Positions 48,140-55,293 of a DNA stretch of 64,000 bases are shown piece after piece. The first letter of the stretch is position 1. Every line of letters begins with the position of its first letter. Source of the stretch: a virus. Under the pieces are notes generated by a model. That model was not told the DNA's origin and ran no database searches. It was given only the letters and a program-made list of their open reading frames with translations. Made by a program: the position numbers and the translations under genes. Location: positions 43,408 through 107,407 of the IMG/VR virus record IMGVR_UViG_3300046542_000168, one strand, 5' to 3'.

Positions 48140-48990
48140 GCTTCCTCTATATATAGGTGCTCACTGAGTGAGCTATTCCTTGCTAGGTTGACCGCTTACG
48201 CGGCTGAGTGCGTCCGTGCGTGGGCAAGCTATCGATGGGGCAGTCGGTCACTCGCGTAACCCATCACTGCATCAATCGCCTGGGTAATCCCCTAAGTGCG
48301 CAATTCATCGAGCCATTCATTGGCCGATCATTTCACTGCTTGAGTCATCCATCGCTCGATTGGTCGGTAGCGTGCTTCTTCACTTAATCAATGCGTCAAT
48401 CAAGTGCTTCCGCACGCAACCCATCAAGCAAGCCATTAGTCCATCCATCGCTTCCGTAAGCACTCACTGGCGCGATTCACCACTTACTTGGTCGTTCGCT
48501 TGCGTGAGTGACTGGTTACGCGGTGAAGCAACTACTGGCTTGCTCAACCACTCCCTCGCTCGACTATCTGATTGCCCGACCGATTAAGGCAGGAATCAAT
48601 CAATGAGTCAGTCAACGAAGCAGTTGCTCGATCAACCGAGTCATCACTCGGTCAGGAACTCAATCACTTGCGCCCTTGAGGAACCATTTAAACACCCGCT
48701 CGATCCCTTGTCAAACTAATTGATAGCTTAAAGCCTTCATGAATTGATCGTGCGACTGACCGATAGATCGATAGGCTGATGAATTGAGTGACCAACCGAT
48801 GGAGCGATGATTGACTGAAGTAATTGATATCTCCATTCCTGAAGCAAGCAATGCCGCACTGATGTGTGTGAGGCAATGATGACAGGACCGAATGAACAAG
48901 CGTCCAATGGGTCAAGCAATTGATGGATCAATGGGTCGAGCGTTCAATGGGTCAATGGAACCATGGGATGTATATACAAGTAACGGTCCT
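48140..48990. repeat. 4-bp-phased repeat region, right arm
   Basis: About 830 bp upstream of parA keep the same tetramer phase with very few slips, e.g. CAAT CAAG TGCT TCCG at 48396-48411. The 23-bp repeat recurs at 48912-48934 and GGATGTATATACAA at 48966-48979. Reading frames across it are by-products of low complexity. Likely binding platform for the RHH protein and the parA operator. Confidence 0.75.
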
Positions 48991-49263
48991 ACGCCGATTC
49001 TGACCAGTTCACAGGAGCTAAGCCCCTGCCAGGGCACCCAGGGTCGGCATACCGCTATCCAGGCCAATACCAGGGCAGATACGCAACGTCGCTACAGGGG
49101 GCTCATAGGGGCTTCAGGCGGTAAATTCGCAGGAGGGTTGCAAGGATGGGAGGAAGTGGATAGAGTGCCGTCCGTCGAACGTTGCTGACCCTCATAATCT
49201 CCCCGGAATATGTTGGTCCGTTGCTTCCTTGCTCTGATCCGTGATTGGTGGCGTTCGATACTA
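48991..49263 (+). other. non-coding stretch between centromere-like DNA and terminators
   Basis: No convincing gene. It contains GC-rich words such as CCAGGG and a partial copy of the ACAGGGG motif at 49091-49100. It may be the body of an RNA ending at the terminator at 49290, although no clear promoter is visible. Confidence 0.35.
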
Positions 49264-49290
49264 AGCCGCTCCCTCGTGAGCGGCTTTTTC
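49264..49290 (+). terminator. intrinsic terminator
   Basis: AGCCGCTC-CCTCGT-GAGCGGCT followed by TTTTC. First of three terminators in 360 bp with no genes between them. Confidence 0.8.
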
Positions 49291-49303
49291 ATGCCCGCAA
49301 TAA

Positions 49304-49317
49304 TTGCCTCACAGGGG
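49304..49317 (+). promoter_or_regulatory. isolated copy of the TTCCTCACAGGGG motif
   Basis: TTGCCTCACAGGGG matches the array at 50211-50317 closely; possible operator for the following RNA units. Confidence 0.4.
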
Positions 49318-49416
49318 CTCTATCCCGCAAGGCCCATCGGTCAGATTGTCCTACACCTCAGATGAACGGTGCCATCACTCATTGCGTCAGGTGCCATCAT
49401 TGGGTAAAATCCCTGG

Positions 49417-49482
49417 GTTGGTTGTACAGTTCGCCTACTCAGCAACAACATCGAGAAGCCGCCCACACCGGGGCGGCTTTTC
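49417..49482 (+). ncRNA. candidate small RNA
   Basis: A promoter TTGCGT-16-TAAAAT (49383-49410) leads to about 65 nt ending in the 9-bp terminator stem AAGCCGCCC/GGGCGGCTT (49456-49479) plus TTTCTTT. No ORF. Confidence 0.45.
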
Positions 49483-49500
49483 TTTATCTGATGGAATGGC

Positions 49501-49528
49501 TGGACAGGCGAACAGTACTGTATATAAT
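49501..49528 (+). promoter_or_regulatory. sigma70-type promoter
   Basis: TGGACA, 16-bp spacer and a perfect TATAAT (49523-49528), directly behind the previous terminator. Confidence 0.65.
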
Positions 49529-49534
49529 TACAGC

Positions 49535-49625
49535 GTTAACCTCGGTAGGGACTCGTCATCCCTTCACCAGTCTTAGGGTGGATTCGTCGTCCACACTTTA
49601 GCCGCCTACCAGGGCGGCTTTTCTT
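49535..49625 (+). ncRNA. candidate small RNA
   Basis: A transcript of about 90 nt from the promoter at 49501 to the terminator AGCCGCC/GGCGGCT (49600-49619) plus TTTTCTTT, with no ORF. It repeats the design of the unit at 49417. Confidence 0.5.
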
Positions 49626-49671
49626 TGCTCGATGGGGAAGGAGTAGAGGGAGGGGTAGAGCAGAAATGAAG

Positions 49672-49693
49672 AAGGGCCTCGATTGAGGCCCTT
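49672..49693 (-). terminator. terminator of the second mvaT-like gene
   Basis: AAGGGCCTC-GATT-GAGGCCCTT, followed leftward by CTTCATTTC; located just after the stop at 49705. Confidence 0.7.
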
Positions 49694-49704
49694 GCTTGTG
49701 TAGC

Positions 49705-50097
49705 TTATTCGTTGAGAGTGGCCCAACCTTTTACCGCTTCAACTCCCCACTTCTTCCTCCACTCATTGAGCACTGTGTGGTTGCCGTGAGAGCTAACAAT
49801 TTTCTCGTTAGTGTGAGGATTTACCCAGGTCTTTGTGGGCCTTCCTCCCTCTGTTGTAGCTGCTGCCTTAGCTACCTTAGCTGCACCTGTAGCTTGAGCT
49901 TTCGGAGCCTTATAGTTCTCATCAAGGATCTGATTCACATCTACCAGGGAGCGAGAGTGCTTAGCTAGGAGAGCACGTAGCTCACTCTCGAATACCTGTA
50001 GCGACTTAAGCTCAGGGTCATCCTGAAGAGCATCCAGTTGAGCTTTAGCCGCAGCTAGGGCAGCTCGTGCGAGACGGAGTTGAACGATCTTGGACAT
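49705..50097 (-). CDS. second MvaT/H-NS-like DNA-binding protein
   Basis: A 130-residue divergent relative of the gene at 4317. It has an N-terminal coiled coil (L-R-L-A-R-A-A-L-A-A-A-K), an S-R-S-L-V-D-V-N segment, an Ala/Lys linker and a C-terminal T-W-V-N-P-H-T-N-E-K-I-V-S-S-H-G-N-H with E-W-R-K-K-W-G. The key K-G-G-N-H of MvaT is S-S-H-G-N-H here, so DNA specificity may differ. It sits beside the origin-like repeats, where silencing or nucleoid structuring would affect replication control. Confidence 0.88.
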   Translation of the reverse strand: MSKIVQLRLARAALAAAKAQLDALQDDPELKSLQVFESELRALLAKHSRSLVDVNQILDENYKAPKAQATGAAKVAKAAATTEGGRPTKTWVNPHTNEKIVSSHGNHTVLNEWRKKWGVEAVKGWATLNE

Positions 50098-50210
50098 ATA
50101 GCTCTCTTGCGTGATTGGTGGAAAGTCTTACACTAGCAGTGCGTTAAGTCGCGCACTATAAGCTCAAGTAGCTCGCAACGGAAGAGAGTACTCAAGCTTA
50201 AGCTCAAAAA

Positions 50211-50317
50211 TTCCATCACAGGGGCCTCTCAAAAACTCCATTACAGGGGGTACAGATTTCCTCACAGTGGGGTACTGAATTTCCCTACAGGGGCTAGCTG
50301 AGTTTCCTCACACGGGG
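50211..50317 (+). repeat. five iteron-like direct repeats
   Basis: Copies at 50211, 50236, 50258, 50281 and 50304 match TTCC(A)TCACAGGGG with few changes and are spaced 25, 22, 23 and 23 bp. Regular two-turn spacing is typical of initiator-binding iterons. Confidence 0.75.
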
Positions 50318-50385
50318 TAAGCTCGATCTACCCTGGCTCGATGCTGCATTGTGAGCGTCCCCATTCATTCCTGTCTTAGATAGGT

Positions 50386-50481
50386 AGCTAACTATCGATT
50401 TACTTGCATAGCTAGCTATCGATTTAGTTGATTAGCTAACTAAGCATTTAGATGCATAGCTAACTAACTACCTGAATAGCG
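50386..50481 (+). repeat. four tandem 24-bp AT-rich repeats
   Basis: Units at 50386-50409, 50410-50433, 50434-50457 and 50458-50481 each begin AGCTARCTA and most continue with an ATTTA block; period exactly 24 bp. Lying 70 bp from the iterons, this looks like the AT-rich unwinding region of an origin. Confidence 0.78.
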
Positions 50482-50512
50482 CCCACACTCCCCCCTTGAA
50501 GTCCGGTATCCG

Positions 50513-50541
50513 GCCCAGGCTGGCAGTGGCTCTGCCTGGGC
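50513..50541 (+). other. 8-bp hairpin
   Basis: GCCCAGGC/GCCTGGGC with a 13-nt loop, downstream of the repeats; no T-run. Confidence 0.4.
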
Positions 50542-50553
50542 TTACGTTCCCGC

Positions 50554-50580
50554 TAATACAGCATAGTCTATGCTGTATTA
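50554..50580 (+). promoter_or_regulatory. 27-bp perfect palindrome, variant of the early operator
   Basis: TAATACAGCATA-GTC-TATGCTGTATTA; the inner ACAGCAT/ATGCTGT equals the core of the operators at 50737, 53550, 60111 and 61907. No -10 box follows, so it may be an operator or an RNA hairpin near the origin. Confidence 0.55.
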
Positions 50581-50732
50581 GAGTCAGGGGCAAGCCCTGG
50601 GAGCATTATTTTTTAACCTGGCGCCCCTAGCTTTTAACCTGGCTCGATTCGCCTCTATATAGTCGGAATGTCCAGGGGGCTAGCCTGGGGCCTGGGCCTA
50701 CCTGGGGAATGAAAAGAAAATGAAAAAACAGC

Positions 50733-50762
50733 TTTACAGCATGGGCCATGCTGCAATAGGAT
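50733..50762 (+). promoter_or_regulatory. early promoter with embedded palindrome
   Basis: TTTACA and TAGGAT (18 bp apart) flank the palindrome CAGCATGG-G-CCATGCTG (50737-50753). It drives the operon starting at 50808. Confidence 0.6.
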
Positions 50763-50783
50763 TAACCCCATCGGAAAGAAGCG

Positions 50784-50804
50784 GCCCAGTAGGGCAAAGG
50801 GGAG
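50784..50804 (+). promoter_or_regulatory. GCC-AGTA-GGC AAAGGGG leader
   Basis: GCCCAGTAGGGCAAAGGGGAG: a small GCC...GGC hairpin abutting the Shine-Dalgarno. Four further leaders of this type precede the genes at 51666, 53625, 60201 and 61996. Confidence 0.55.
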
Positions 50805-50807
50805 CAA

Positions 50808-51590
50808 ATGAAATACCGCATAGAAGTACAGCAAGTTTTCACGGCTCAAGGTTATGACCGTGGCGGGGAATGGTTGGCCCTGGGCGACAAGCCACGCGGC
50901 AAGGCCGCTGCAATCGCCCTGATGGAAACTATCCAGGCCGCTAGTGGTTTGGAGCCTCCTTACCGCGTAGTCTCGGTTGACGCCCTGGGGGATCGCGTGG
51001 AAGTGGCGAGGATCGAAAGCCCGCATAAACCGGCCCCTAAGTATGCAGTCGAAGTAACAGACGCCCAGGGCGAGAAACGCCAGGAATTCGAATCGCTCCC
51101 CCTGGCTATGCAAATGTATACCGCTTGTGTTGACGGTGCCGAGAATGACCCACGCAAGGGCTATACCCGTCGTGTCGCCCTGGTCGGGATTGAGTCCGGC
51201 GATACTTACTATAAATGGGAGTATCTAGTCCCCCAGGCCCAGACCGGCGCTAATAAACGCCCTGAAGGGTTGACCGGCTCCCAGCTCGACTGGGCCTGTA
51301 AGCAGCCATGGTTCCACGCTTGCGAATACTTTAATGAGTTGTCGCGTAACTGGATTGTCTGGGCAAAGGAGGGGGATAAGGTTCACCCCTTTGCTGACTT
51401 TGCGGAGTTGCAAGCCTGGGCAAAGGCTAAAGAAGCCCAGGCGACTAAGCCGGTACTTTATCAAGTTTTCGAAAAGGCAACCGGGGAGGCAGTTGGCAAG
51501 AAGTATCATAATAGGAACGGCGCGGAGAATTATTGCGACGGGTTCCACCCCTACGCCCCCGGCTGTTATGAGGTAAGGCAAGTTCAATAA
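50808..51590 (+). CDS. unknown early protein, first of operon
   Basis: A 260-residue acidic protein made of at least three small modules. The first (1-70) opens MKYRIEVQQVFTAQGYDRG; the second (78-130) has A-V-E-V-T-D-A-Q-G-E-K; the last (215-260) has VLYQVFEKATGEAVGKKYHN. The modules resemble the small single-domain proteins encoded downstream, so this may be a fusion. Function unknown. Confidence 0.82.
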   Translation: MKYRIEVQQVFTAQGYDRGGEWLALGDKPRGKAAAIALMETIQAASGLEPPYRVVSVDALGDRVEVARIESPHKPAPKYAVEVTDAQGEKRQEFESLPLAMQMYTACVDGAENDPRKGYTRRVALVGIESGDTYYKWEYLVPQAQTGANKRPEGLTGSQLDWACKQPWFHACEYFNELSRNWIVWAKEGDKVHPFADFAELQAWAKAKEAQATKPVLYQVFEKATGEAVGKKYHNRNGAENYCDGFHPYAPGCYEVRQVQ

Positions 51591-51638
51591 TTGATTAACC
51601 GGGCTGGCCCCTACCTGGGGCCAGTCATTAAAGAATCG

Positions 51639-51657
51639 GCCTAGTAAGGCAAAGGAG
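51639..51657 (+). promoter_or_regulatory. GCC-AGTA-GGC AAAGGAG leader
   Basis: GCCTAGTAAGGCAAAGGAG before the gene at 51666, same element as at 50784 but without its own palindromic promoter. Confidence 0.5.
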
Positions 51658-51665
51658 TTATAAAG

Positions 51666-51941
51666 ATGTCGGACCAACAAAAGACCATAGCCCAGGTGGT
51701 TATGGCCCTGGTAAGCCAGGGGAAAGCCGCTGTAACGTTAGAAGGGGGCTATGCCGTCGATTATGCCGGAAAGCGTACTATGTTCGCCCCTGGTCACGTT
51801 GTATCTGAAAAGCGCAATAAAGCCGGACGTTGTACAGCCCTGGTCGTAAGCTATAAGGATAATTCTGTATTGTCCTTTACATGGTCGGAAAATGCCGGGG
51901 CCCGTTATCAGGTTAAACCGTCGATTAAGGGGAGCAATTAA
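51666..51941 (+). CDS. unknown small early protein
   Basis: A 91-residue protein. N-terminal helix (T-I-A-Q-V-V-M-A-L-V-S-Q-G-K) then beta-rich G-Y-A-V-D-Y-A and R-C-T-A-L-V-V-S-Y. Basic C-terminal half. Unknown. Confidence 0.75.
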   Translation: MSDQQKTIAQVVMALVSQGKAAVTLEGGYAVDYAGKRTMFAPGHVVSEKRNKAGRCTALVVSYKDNSVLSFTWSENAGARYQVKPSIKGSN

Positions 51942-51942
51942 A

Positions 51943-52212
51943 ATGCTAAAGGCCCATTTTATTCGCGACACTATAGACGCCGACAAAGGCGCCCCGCGTG
52001 TGGTCCGGGTTATCCTTTGCGATAATCATGGTTATCTAACGTATGCGGGGGAGTGTGGCTGCTCCCGCCAGCACGATTACCAACGCTTTGCAGTAGTCGG
52101 CACTTCCTACGGCTGGCTACATAATACCGCCGGTGATAAACGTTTCTGGCAATCTGAATCGGGCGCCCGCCATGCTCTTAAAAATTATCAGGGGGTTGAC
52201 CATGCCAACTAA
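51943..52212 (+). CDS. unknown small early protein
   Basis: An 89-residue protein starting at ATG 51943 (AAGGGGAG ribosome site). Beta-rich with E-C-G-C-S-R-Q-H-D-Y in the centre. Overlaps the next gene by 11 bases. Confidence 0.75.
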   Translation: MLKAHFIRDTIDADKGAPRVVRVILCDNHGYLTYAGECGCSRQHDYQRFAVVGTSYGWLHNTAGDKRFWQSESGARHALKNYQGVDHAN

Positions 52213-52543
52213 TAAACCTTTGCAGGCCGTCACCCTGTTACTTGATAGTAACCGTGGGGTTTATATCCCGCGTGACTTCCTGGCCCCTGGTACTAACTTG
52301 CCAGACTGGGACCACTGCCAATCCTGGGGCCTTACTTCTGAAAATCAGGGGCAATGGATAGCAGCTTGTCACCCTGGGAACGATGCCTACTGGGACGCCT
52401 GGACCTGGATTCTGGACAATGCCGAGTTTAAAGACGCAGACGGCAACTTATACCGCTTGCATCATGACGGGGATTTGTTCGGCTTGTGTTATGAGCGTAT
52501 GACGCCAGAAGAGCGTGCGAACTTCGGATTTGATGAGGATTAA
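52202..52543 (+). CDS. unknown acidic early protein
   Basis: A 113-residue protein starting at ATG 52202, after AGGGGGTTGACC. Trp/Asp rich, with Y-I-P-R-D-F near 22 and L-H-H-D-G-D-L-F-G-L near the end. The pattern recurs in plasmid and phage hypothetical proteins. Possibly a DNA mimic by charge; not shown. Confidence 0.75.
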   Translation: MPTNKPLQAVTLLLDSNRGVYIPRDFLAPGTNLPDWDHCQSWGLTSENQGQWIAACHPGNDAYWDAWTWILDNAEFKDADGNLYRLHHDGDLFGLCYERMTPEERANFGFDED

Positions 52544-52546
52544 AAA

Positions 52547-52780
52547 ATGGCTAGTACTTCAGCCCCTGGGCAGGCTCGCAAGCCGGTAAACGTCGATACT
52601 ATCAGAGTAGGCGACACCGTAGAAATTGACGGGGTTCTAAAAACCGTCTGCCCAGGTGACATTAAATCCGGCTTTATGGGAACTACTCTTTTCGGGGATT
52701 CTTACCGCCTGGGAACGGTGCCGGTTATTAAGGTTACGTTTGTTCTAGTTGAACCTGGGAGCGTTAAGCATGGCTCTTAA
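52547..52780 (+). CDS. unknown small early protein
   Basis: A 77-residue protein, an SH3-like beta barrel by pattern (I-R-V-G-D-T-V-E-I-D-G-V-L-K-T-V, V-I-K-V-T-F-V-L-V). Overlaps the next gene by 11 bases. Confidence 0.72.
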   Translation: MASTSAPGQARKPVNVDTIRVGDTVEIDGVLKTVCPGDIKSGFMGTTLFGDSYRLGTVPVIKVTFVLVEPGSVKHGS

Positions 52781-52979
52781 GTCTAAGGAACTTTGCCGCC
52801 GTATCCGGTTATCAGACGGGGCCGTAACTTTCCACGTTGTAACGTCCGAAGGTAAGTTAACCCAGGTTGCGGAATCAACTTTTCGCGATTATGAGGCGCG
52901 GGCATTCCGTACCGATTGTTTCCATGGTCGGCATGATAAGCAGTTCCAACGCTCTTTTAAAACCGTCTATTTCAATTAA
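52770..52979 (+). CDS. unknown small basic early protein
   Basis: A 69-residue protein from ATG 52770 with GGGAG upstream. Basic, with one beta-hairpin-like segment (A-V-T-F-H-V-V-T). Unknown. Confidence 0.68.
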   Translation: MALKSKELCRRIRLSDGAVTFHVVTSEGKLTQVAESTFRDYEARAFRTDCFHGRHDKQFQRSFKTVYFN

Positions 52980-52989
52980 GGGGCCACGT

Positions 52990-53268
52990 ATGGCACGTAA
53001 TGAAGTTGTGCAAAAAGTTAAAGAATATATCCGCCAGCCTTACGCATGGCCGGGGGGTTATCCTGTTGTGTTGTTTATGGCTGATGGGGAGTGCCTTTGC
53101 TCCCAGTGTGCAAAAGAAAATTACCGCTTGATTAGCAAGGCCACGCGGGATAGTTTGCGCGATGGTTGGAAAGCAGCGGGAACCGATATCCACTGGGAAG
53201 GCGCTCCCCTGGTTTGTGCCAACTGCAATAAAGAAATCGAGTCAGCGTATGGGGAGCCGGAAGAGTGA
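52990..53268 (+). CDS. zinc-ribbon early protein
   Basis: A 92-residue protein from ATG 52990. Two Cys pairs (C-L-C-S-Q-C and V-C-A-N-C-N) form a likely zinc ribbon around a helical insert. G-G-Y-P-V-V-L-F-M-A-D-G-E and H-W-E-G-A-P-L-V-C are conserved in many Pseudomonas phage and plasmid proteins of unknown role. Stop overlaps the next GTG. Confidence 0.78.
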   Translation: MARNEVVQKVKEYIRQPYAWPGGYPVVLFMADGECLCSQCAKENYRLISKATRDSLRDGWKAAGTDIHWEGAPLVCANCNKEIESAYGEPEE

Positions 53269-53537
53269 AAGAGAAACAAAAGGTTTTGAGGGGCCCGCGT
53301 GCCGGTAGTCGTCGGGCTATCTTAGAAGCCCTGGAAACGGGCGAAAGCGCTATTTTCTACGGTGAGCCAGGGGCGAGCCTGCAAAGCCTGCAATCGTCGG
53401 TAAGCTCGACTTACAGGGGCCCGGAAACCCTGGGGACGCAGGGGCTAGTCCAGACTGGCGGGGTTATGATGTTCGAGGGCGAATTGCCTACGCCAGTGAC
53501 CCGCGTTACGCGCCTGGGGCCCCCTGGGGCAGTCTGA
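53265..53537 (+). CDS. unknown small early protein
   Basis: A 90-residue protein with GTG start in a GTGA overlap. Basic N terminus (K-E-K-Q-K-V-L-R-G-P-R-A-G-S-R), rest low in order. Last gene before the next palindromic promoter. Confidence 0.65.
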   Translation: MKEKQKVLRGPRAGSRRAILEALETGESAIFYGEPGASLQSLQSSVSSTYRGPETLGTQGLVQTGGVMMFEGELPTPVTRVTRLGPPGAV

Positions 53538-53547
53538 AAAATAGTTA

Positions 53548-53576
53548 TTGCAGCATGCCGCATGCTGCTATAGAAT
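53548..53576 (+). promoter_or_regulatory. early promoter with embedded palindrome
   Basis: TTGCAG and TAGAAT, 17 bp apart, with GCAGCATG-CCG-CATGCTGC (53550-53568) overlapping -35 and filling most of the spacer. A repressor or activator dimer bound there would directly block or remodel the promoter. Confidence 0.7.
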
Positions 53577-53597
53577 ACCTGGACACCACACGGAAAC

Positions 53598-53615
53598 GCC
53601 CCGTAGGGCAAAGGA
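53598..53615 (+). promoter_or_regulatory. GCC-GTA-GGC AAAGGAG leader
   Basis: GCCCCGTAGGGCAAAGGAG, the recurring hairpin-SD leader, 10 bp before ATG. Confidence 0.5.
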
Positions 53616-53624
53616 GTTATAACC

Positions 53625-54326
53625 ATGCAAGACATTAACGAATTGAAGGCTAAGCAAGCGCGTGAACTGGCAGACCTGAAGGCTATGCAGGACTTTGCCC
53701 AGTTGTTGCCCCTGGCGCCTTCCTATGTTCGCGCTAGCCTTGTGGCTGGCACTCCCCGCGCCACTATCAAGGTAGAGGGTATTGGCGGGGCCCTGGAAGC
53801 GCTCAAACTGTTTACAATCGTTCCGTTTACTGAATACCGCGACGGCTGCTTAAATCTAAAGCCTATCGCCTTCTGTAAAGGTATTGATGCGGATAAGCAC
53901 GCCGACCAATGGGCTGCTAGCCTTGTGGCCGAAACTACCTTTATCAGCGACCTGGGCCCCCATACTAAAGTTAAATTGAAGTTTTTCGCCCGTATACCTG
54001 GGGCGCTCCAGGCTAACGGCGTGGTACACATTACGCTAGCTATCAAGGGCCCGGACTATATCGGAATGTTTAACGCCCTGGGGGCAAGTTGCGAACTTAG
54101 CCCAGGGCGCAAGCAAGTTAGGCAGGGGACAAAGCGCCCTAACAATGCTTTGAATGGTTATTGTGATCGCGTTATTAGCTGGGCTAGTGACGATACAACG
54201 GCAAATTATGAATATTTAATTTGTTCTGATTATGCCGATCAAGACGCAACCGGCCCTAAAGAACTTTCGCACCTTTTCGGGCAGTTGCAGAATATGTCGG
54301 ACGAATTCGACAAAGGGGCTAAATAA
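53625..54326 (+). CDS. unknown early protein
   Basis: A 233-residue protein. N-terminal helix (NELKAKQARELADLKAMQDF), then a mixed alpha/beta body with W-A-A-S-L-V-A-E-T-T-F and V-K-L-K-F-F-A-R-I-P-G. Basic loop around 155-170. Stop overlaps the next start (TAATG). Confidence 0.82.
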   Translation: MQDINELKAKQARELADLKAMQDFAQLLPLAPSYVRASLVAGTPRATIKVEGIGGALEALKLFTIVPFTEYRDGCLNLKPIAFCKGIDADKHADQWAASLVAETTFISDLGPHTKVKLKFFARIPGALQANGVVHITLAIKGPDYIGMFNALGASCELSPGRKQVRQGTKRPNNALNGYCDRVISWASDDTTANYEYLICSDYADQDATGPKELSHLFGQLQNMSDEFDKGAK

Positions 54327-54682
54327 TGACTAATCGAATCGCTGTTAAAGTCTGCCTTTCCGATTCGCGTTATAATTATGTAACGGAAGTTAACGGCACT
54401 ATTGAAAACGCCCGCCGTTACTTTGTCGGCCAGGAAATAAACGTCGGCAGTGTTGAGGACCACGTACTTAAGTGCCTGGACGTTGTAGACGTTACGAATT
54501 ACAAACGTTTCCGCGTTAATTTCAACGGGCGTACAAAGGGCGCTATCGGTATCTGTTACAGCATTACCGACACCGTATGGGCCCCGGACGTGGAAGGGGC
54601 GCGGCTGGCCCTTTACGATAAGTACGAACATATTCACCGCGTTTATGAAACCGTCGAAGTTCCCCAGGAGGGCCAGCAATGA
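54326..54682 (+). CDS. unknown small early protein
   Basis: A 118-residue alpha/beta protein, I-A-V-K-V-C-L-S-D-S-R near the start and a C-terminal helix. Overlaps both neighbours by one and four bases. Confidence 0.78.
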   Translation: MTNRIAVKVCLSDSRYNYVTEVNGTIENARRYFVGQEINVGSVEDHVLKCLDVVDVTNYKRFRVNFNGRTKGAIGICYSITDTVWAPDVEGARLALYDKYEHIHRVYETVEVPQEGQQ

Positions 54683-55017
54683 CTGCTTTTAATGTTTACA
54701 AAGGCCGTAAACTTATTGATACCGTTTTTTATAGCGGCCCAGGTAATACAGCGGAAAGCGTCAAAGCTTCCCTTATCGGCCACGATGGTTATGCTGCTGA
54801 TATCCGCGTAACTAAAGCCCGTGGCAAGCCTACCACCGAAGTGCAGCACGTTGTCCAGCTTGATTATGGTTATGGGCAACGCTGGGAGGACGTAACCGCC
54901 AGTACTGACTATAAAGAGGCAAAGGCCGATTTAAAGGCATACCGGGAAAATTCCCCGGAATATAAATCACGCCTGATTAAACGGCGCGTTAAAATTGAAC
55001 CGCAAGCAAACCAATAG
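54679..55017 (+). CDS. unknown small early protein
   Basis: A 112-residue two-part protein: Y-A-A-D-I-R-V-T-K-A-R in the first half, W-E-D-V-T-A-S-T-D-Y-K-E-A-K in the second, ending K-R-R-V-K. The second half resembles small phage proteins with an E-A-x-x-x-L-x-x-Y-R-E-N core. Unknown. Confidence 0.75.
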   Translation: MTAFNVYKGRKLIDTVFYSGPGNTAESVKASLIGHDGYAADIRVTKARGKPTTEVQHVVQLDYGYGQRWEDVTASTDYKEAKADLKAYRENSPEYKSRLIKRRVKIEPQANQ

Positions 55018-55029
55018 TTAGGGGGCAAT

Positions 55030-55209
55030 ATGAAAGAGAAAACCGCTTATACAGTCGTGCTACAGGTTGAGAAATTCGCGGGCCTGGGGAAACATACCGT
55101 TAACATCCTGGCAAGCGATAAGGATAACGCCAGGACGGCGGCAATCGAAAAGGCCGAAAAGGACGGCCACAAAGTAACCAACTGCTTTACCGTGGAACTG
55201 GCGGGCTGA
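55030..55209 (+). CDS. 59-residue early protein
   Basis: ATG 55030 preceded by AGGGGGCAAT. Product opens MKEKTAYTVVLQVEKFAG and ends FTVELAG, a compact beta-alpha-beta shape. Coding codons match the neighbours. Unknown. Confidence 0.65.
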   Translation: MKEKTAYTVVLQVEKFAGLGKHTVNILASDKDNARTAAIEKAEKDGHKVTNCFTVELAG

Positions 55210-55293
55210 ATAGTTTTTTAGATGGCCCTGGCTCCCAGGGCCATTTATAAAGACTGTTTATCAATGGCAAGTATGCTAAGCAAGGGGCAAGAT

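Noticed and set aside
48360-48935. Several overlapping reading frames of 60-75 codons
   Set aside because: They run through the 4-bp-phased DNA in both directions, lack ribosome sites and give low-complexity peptides.
50386-50481. CRISPR-like array (four regular repeats)
   Set aside because: The units are directly tandem with a 24-bp period and no unique spacers, so this is a tandem repeat, not CRISPR.
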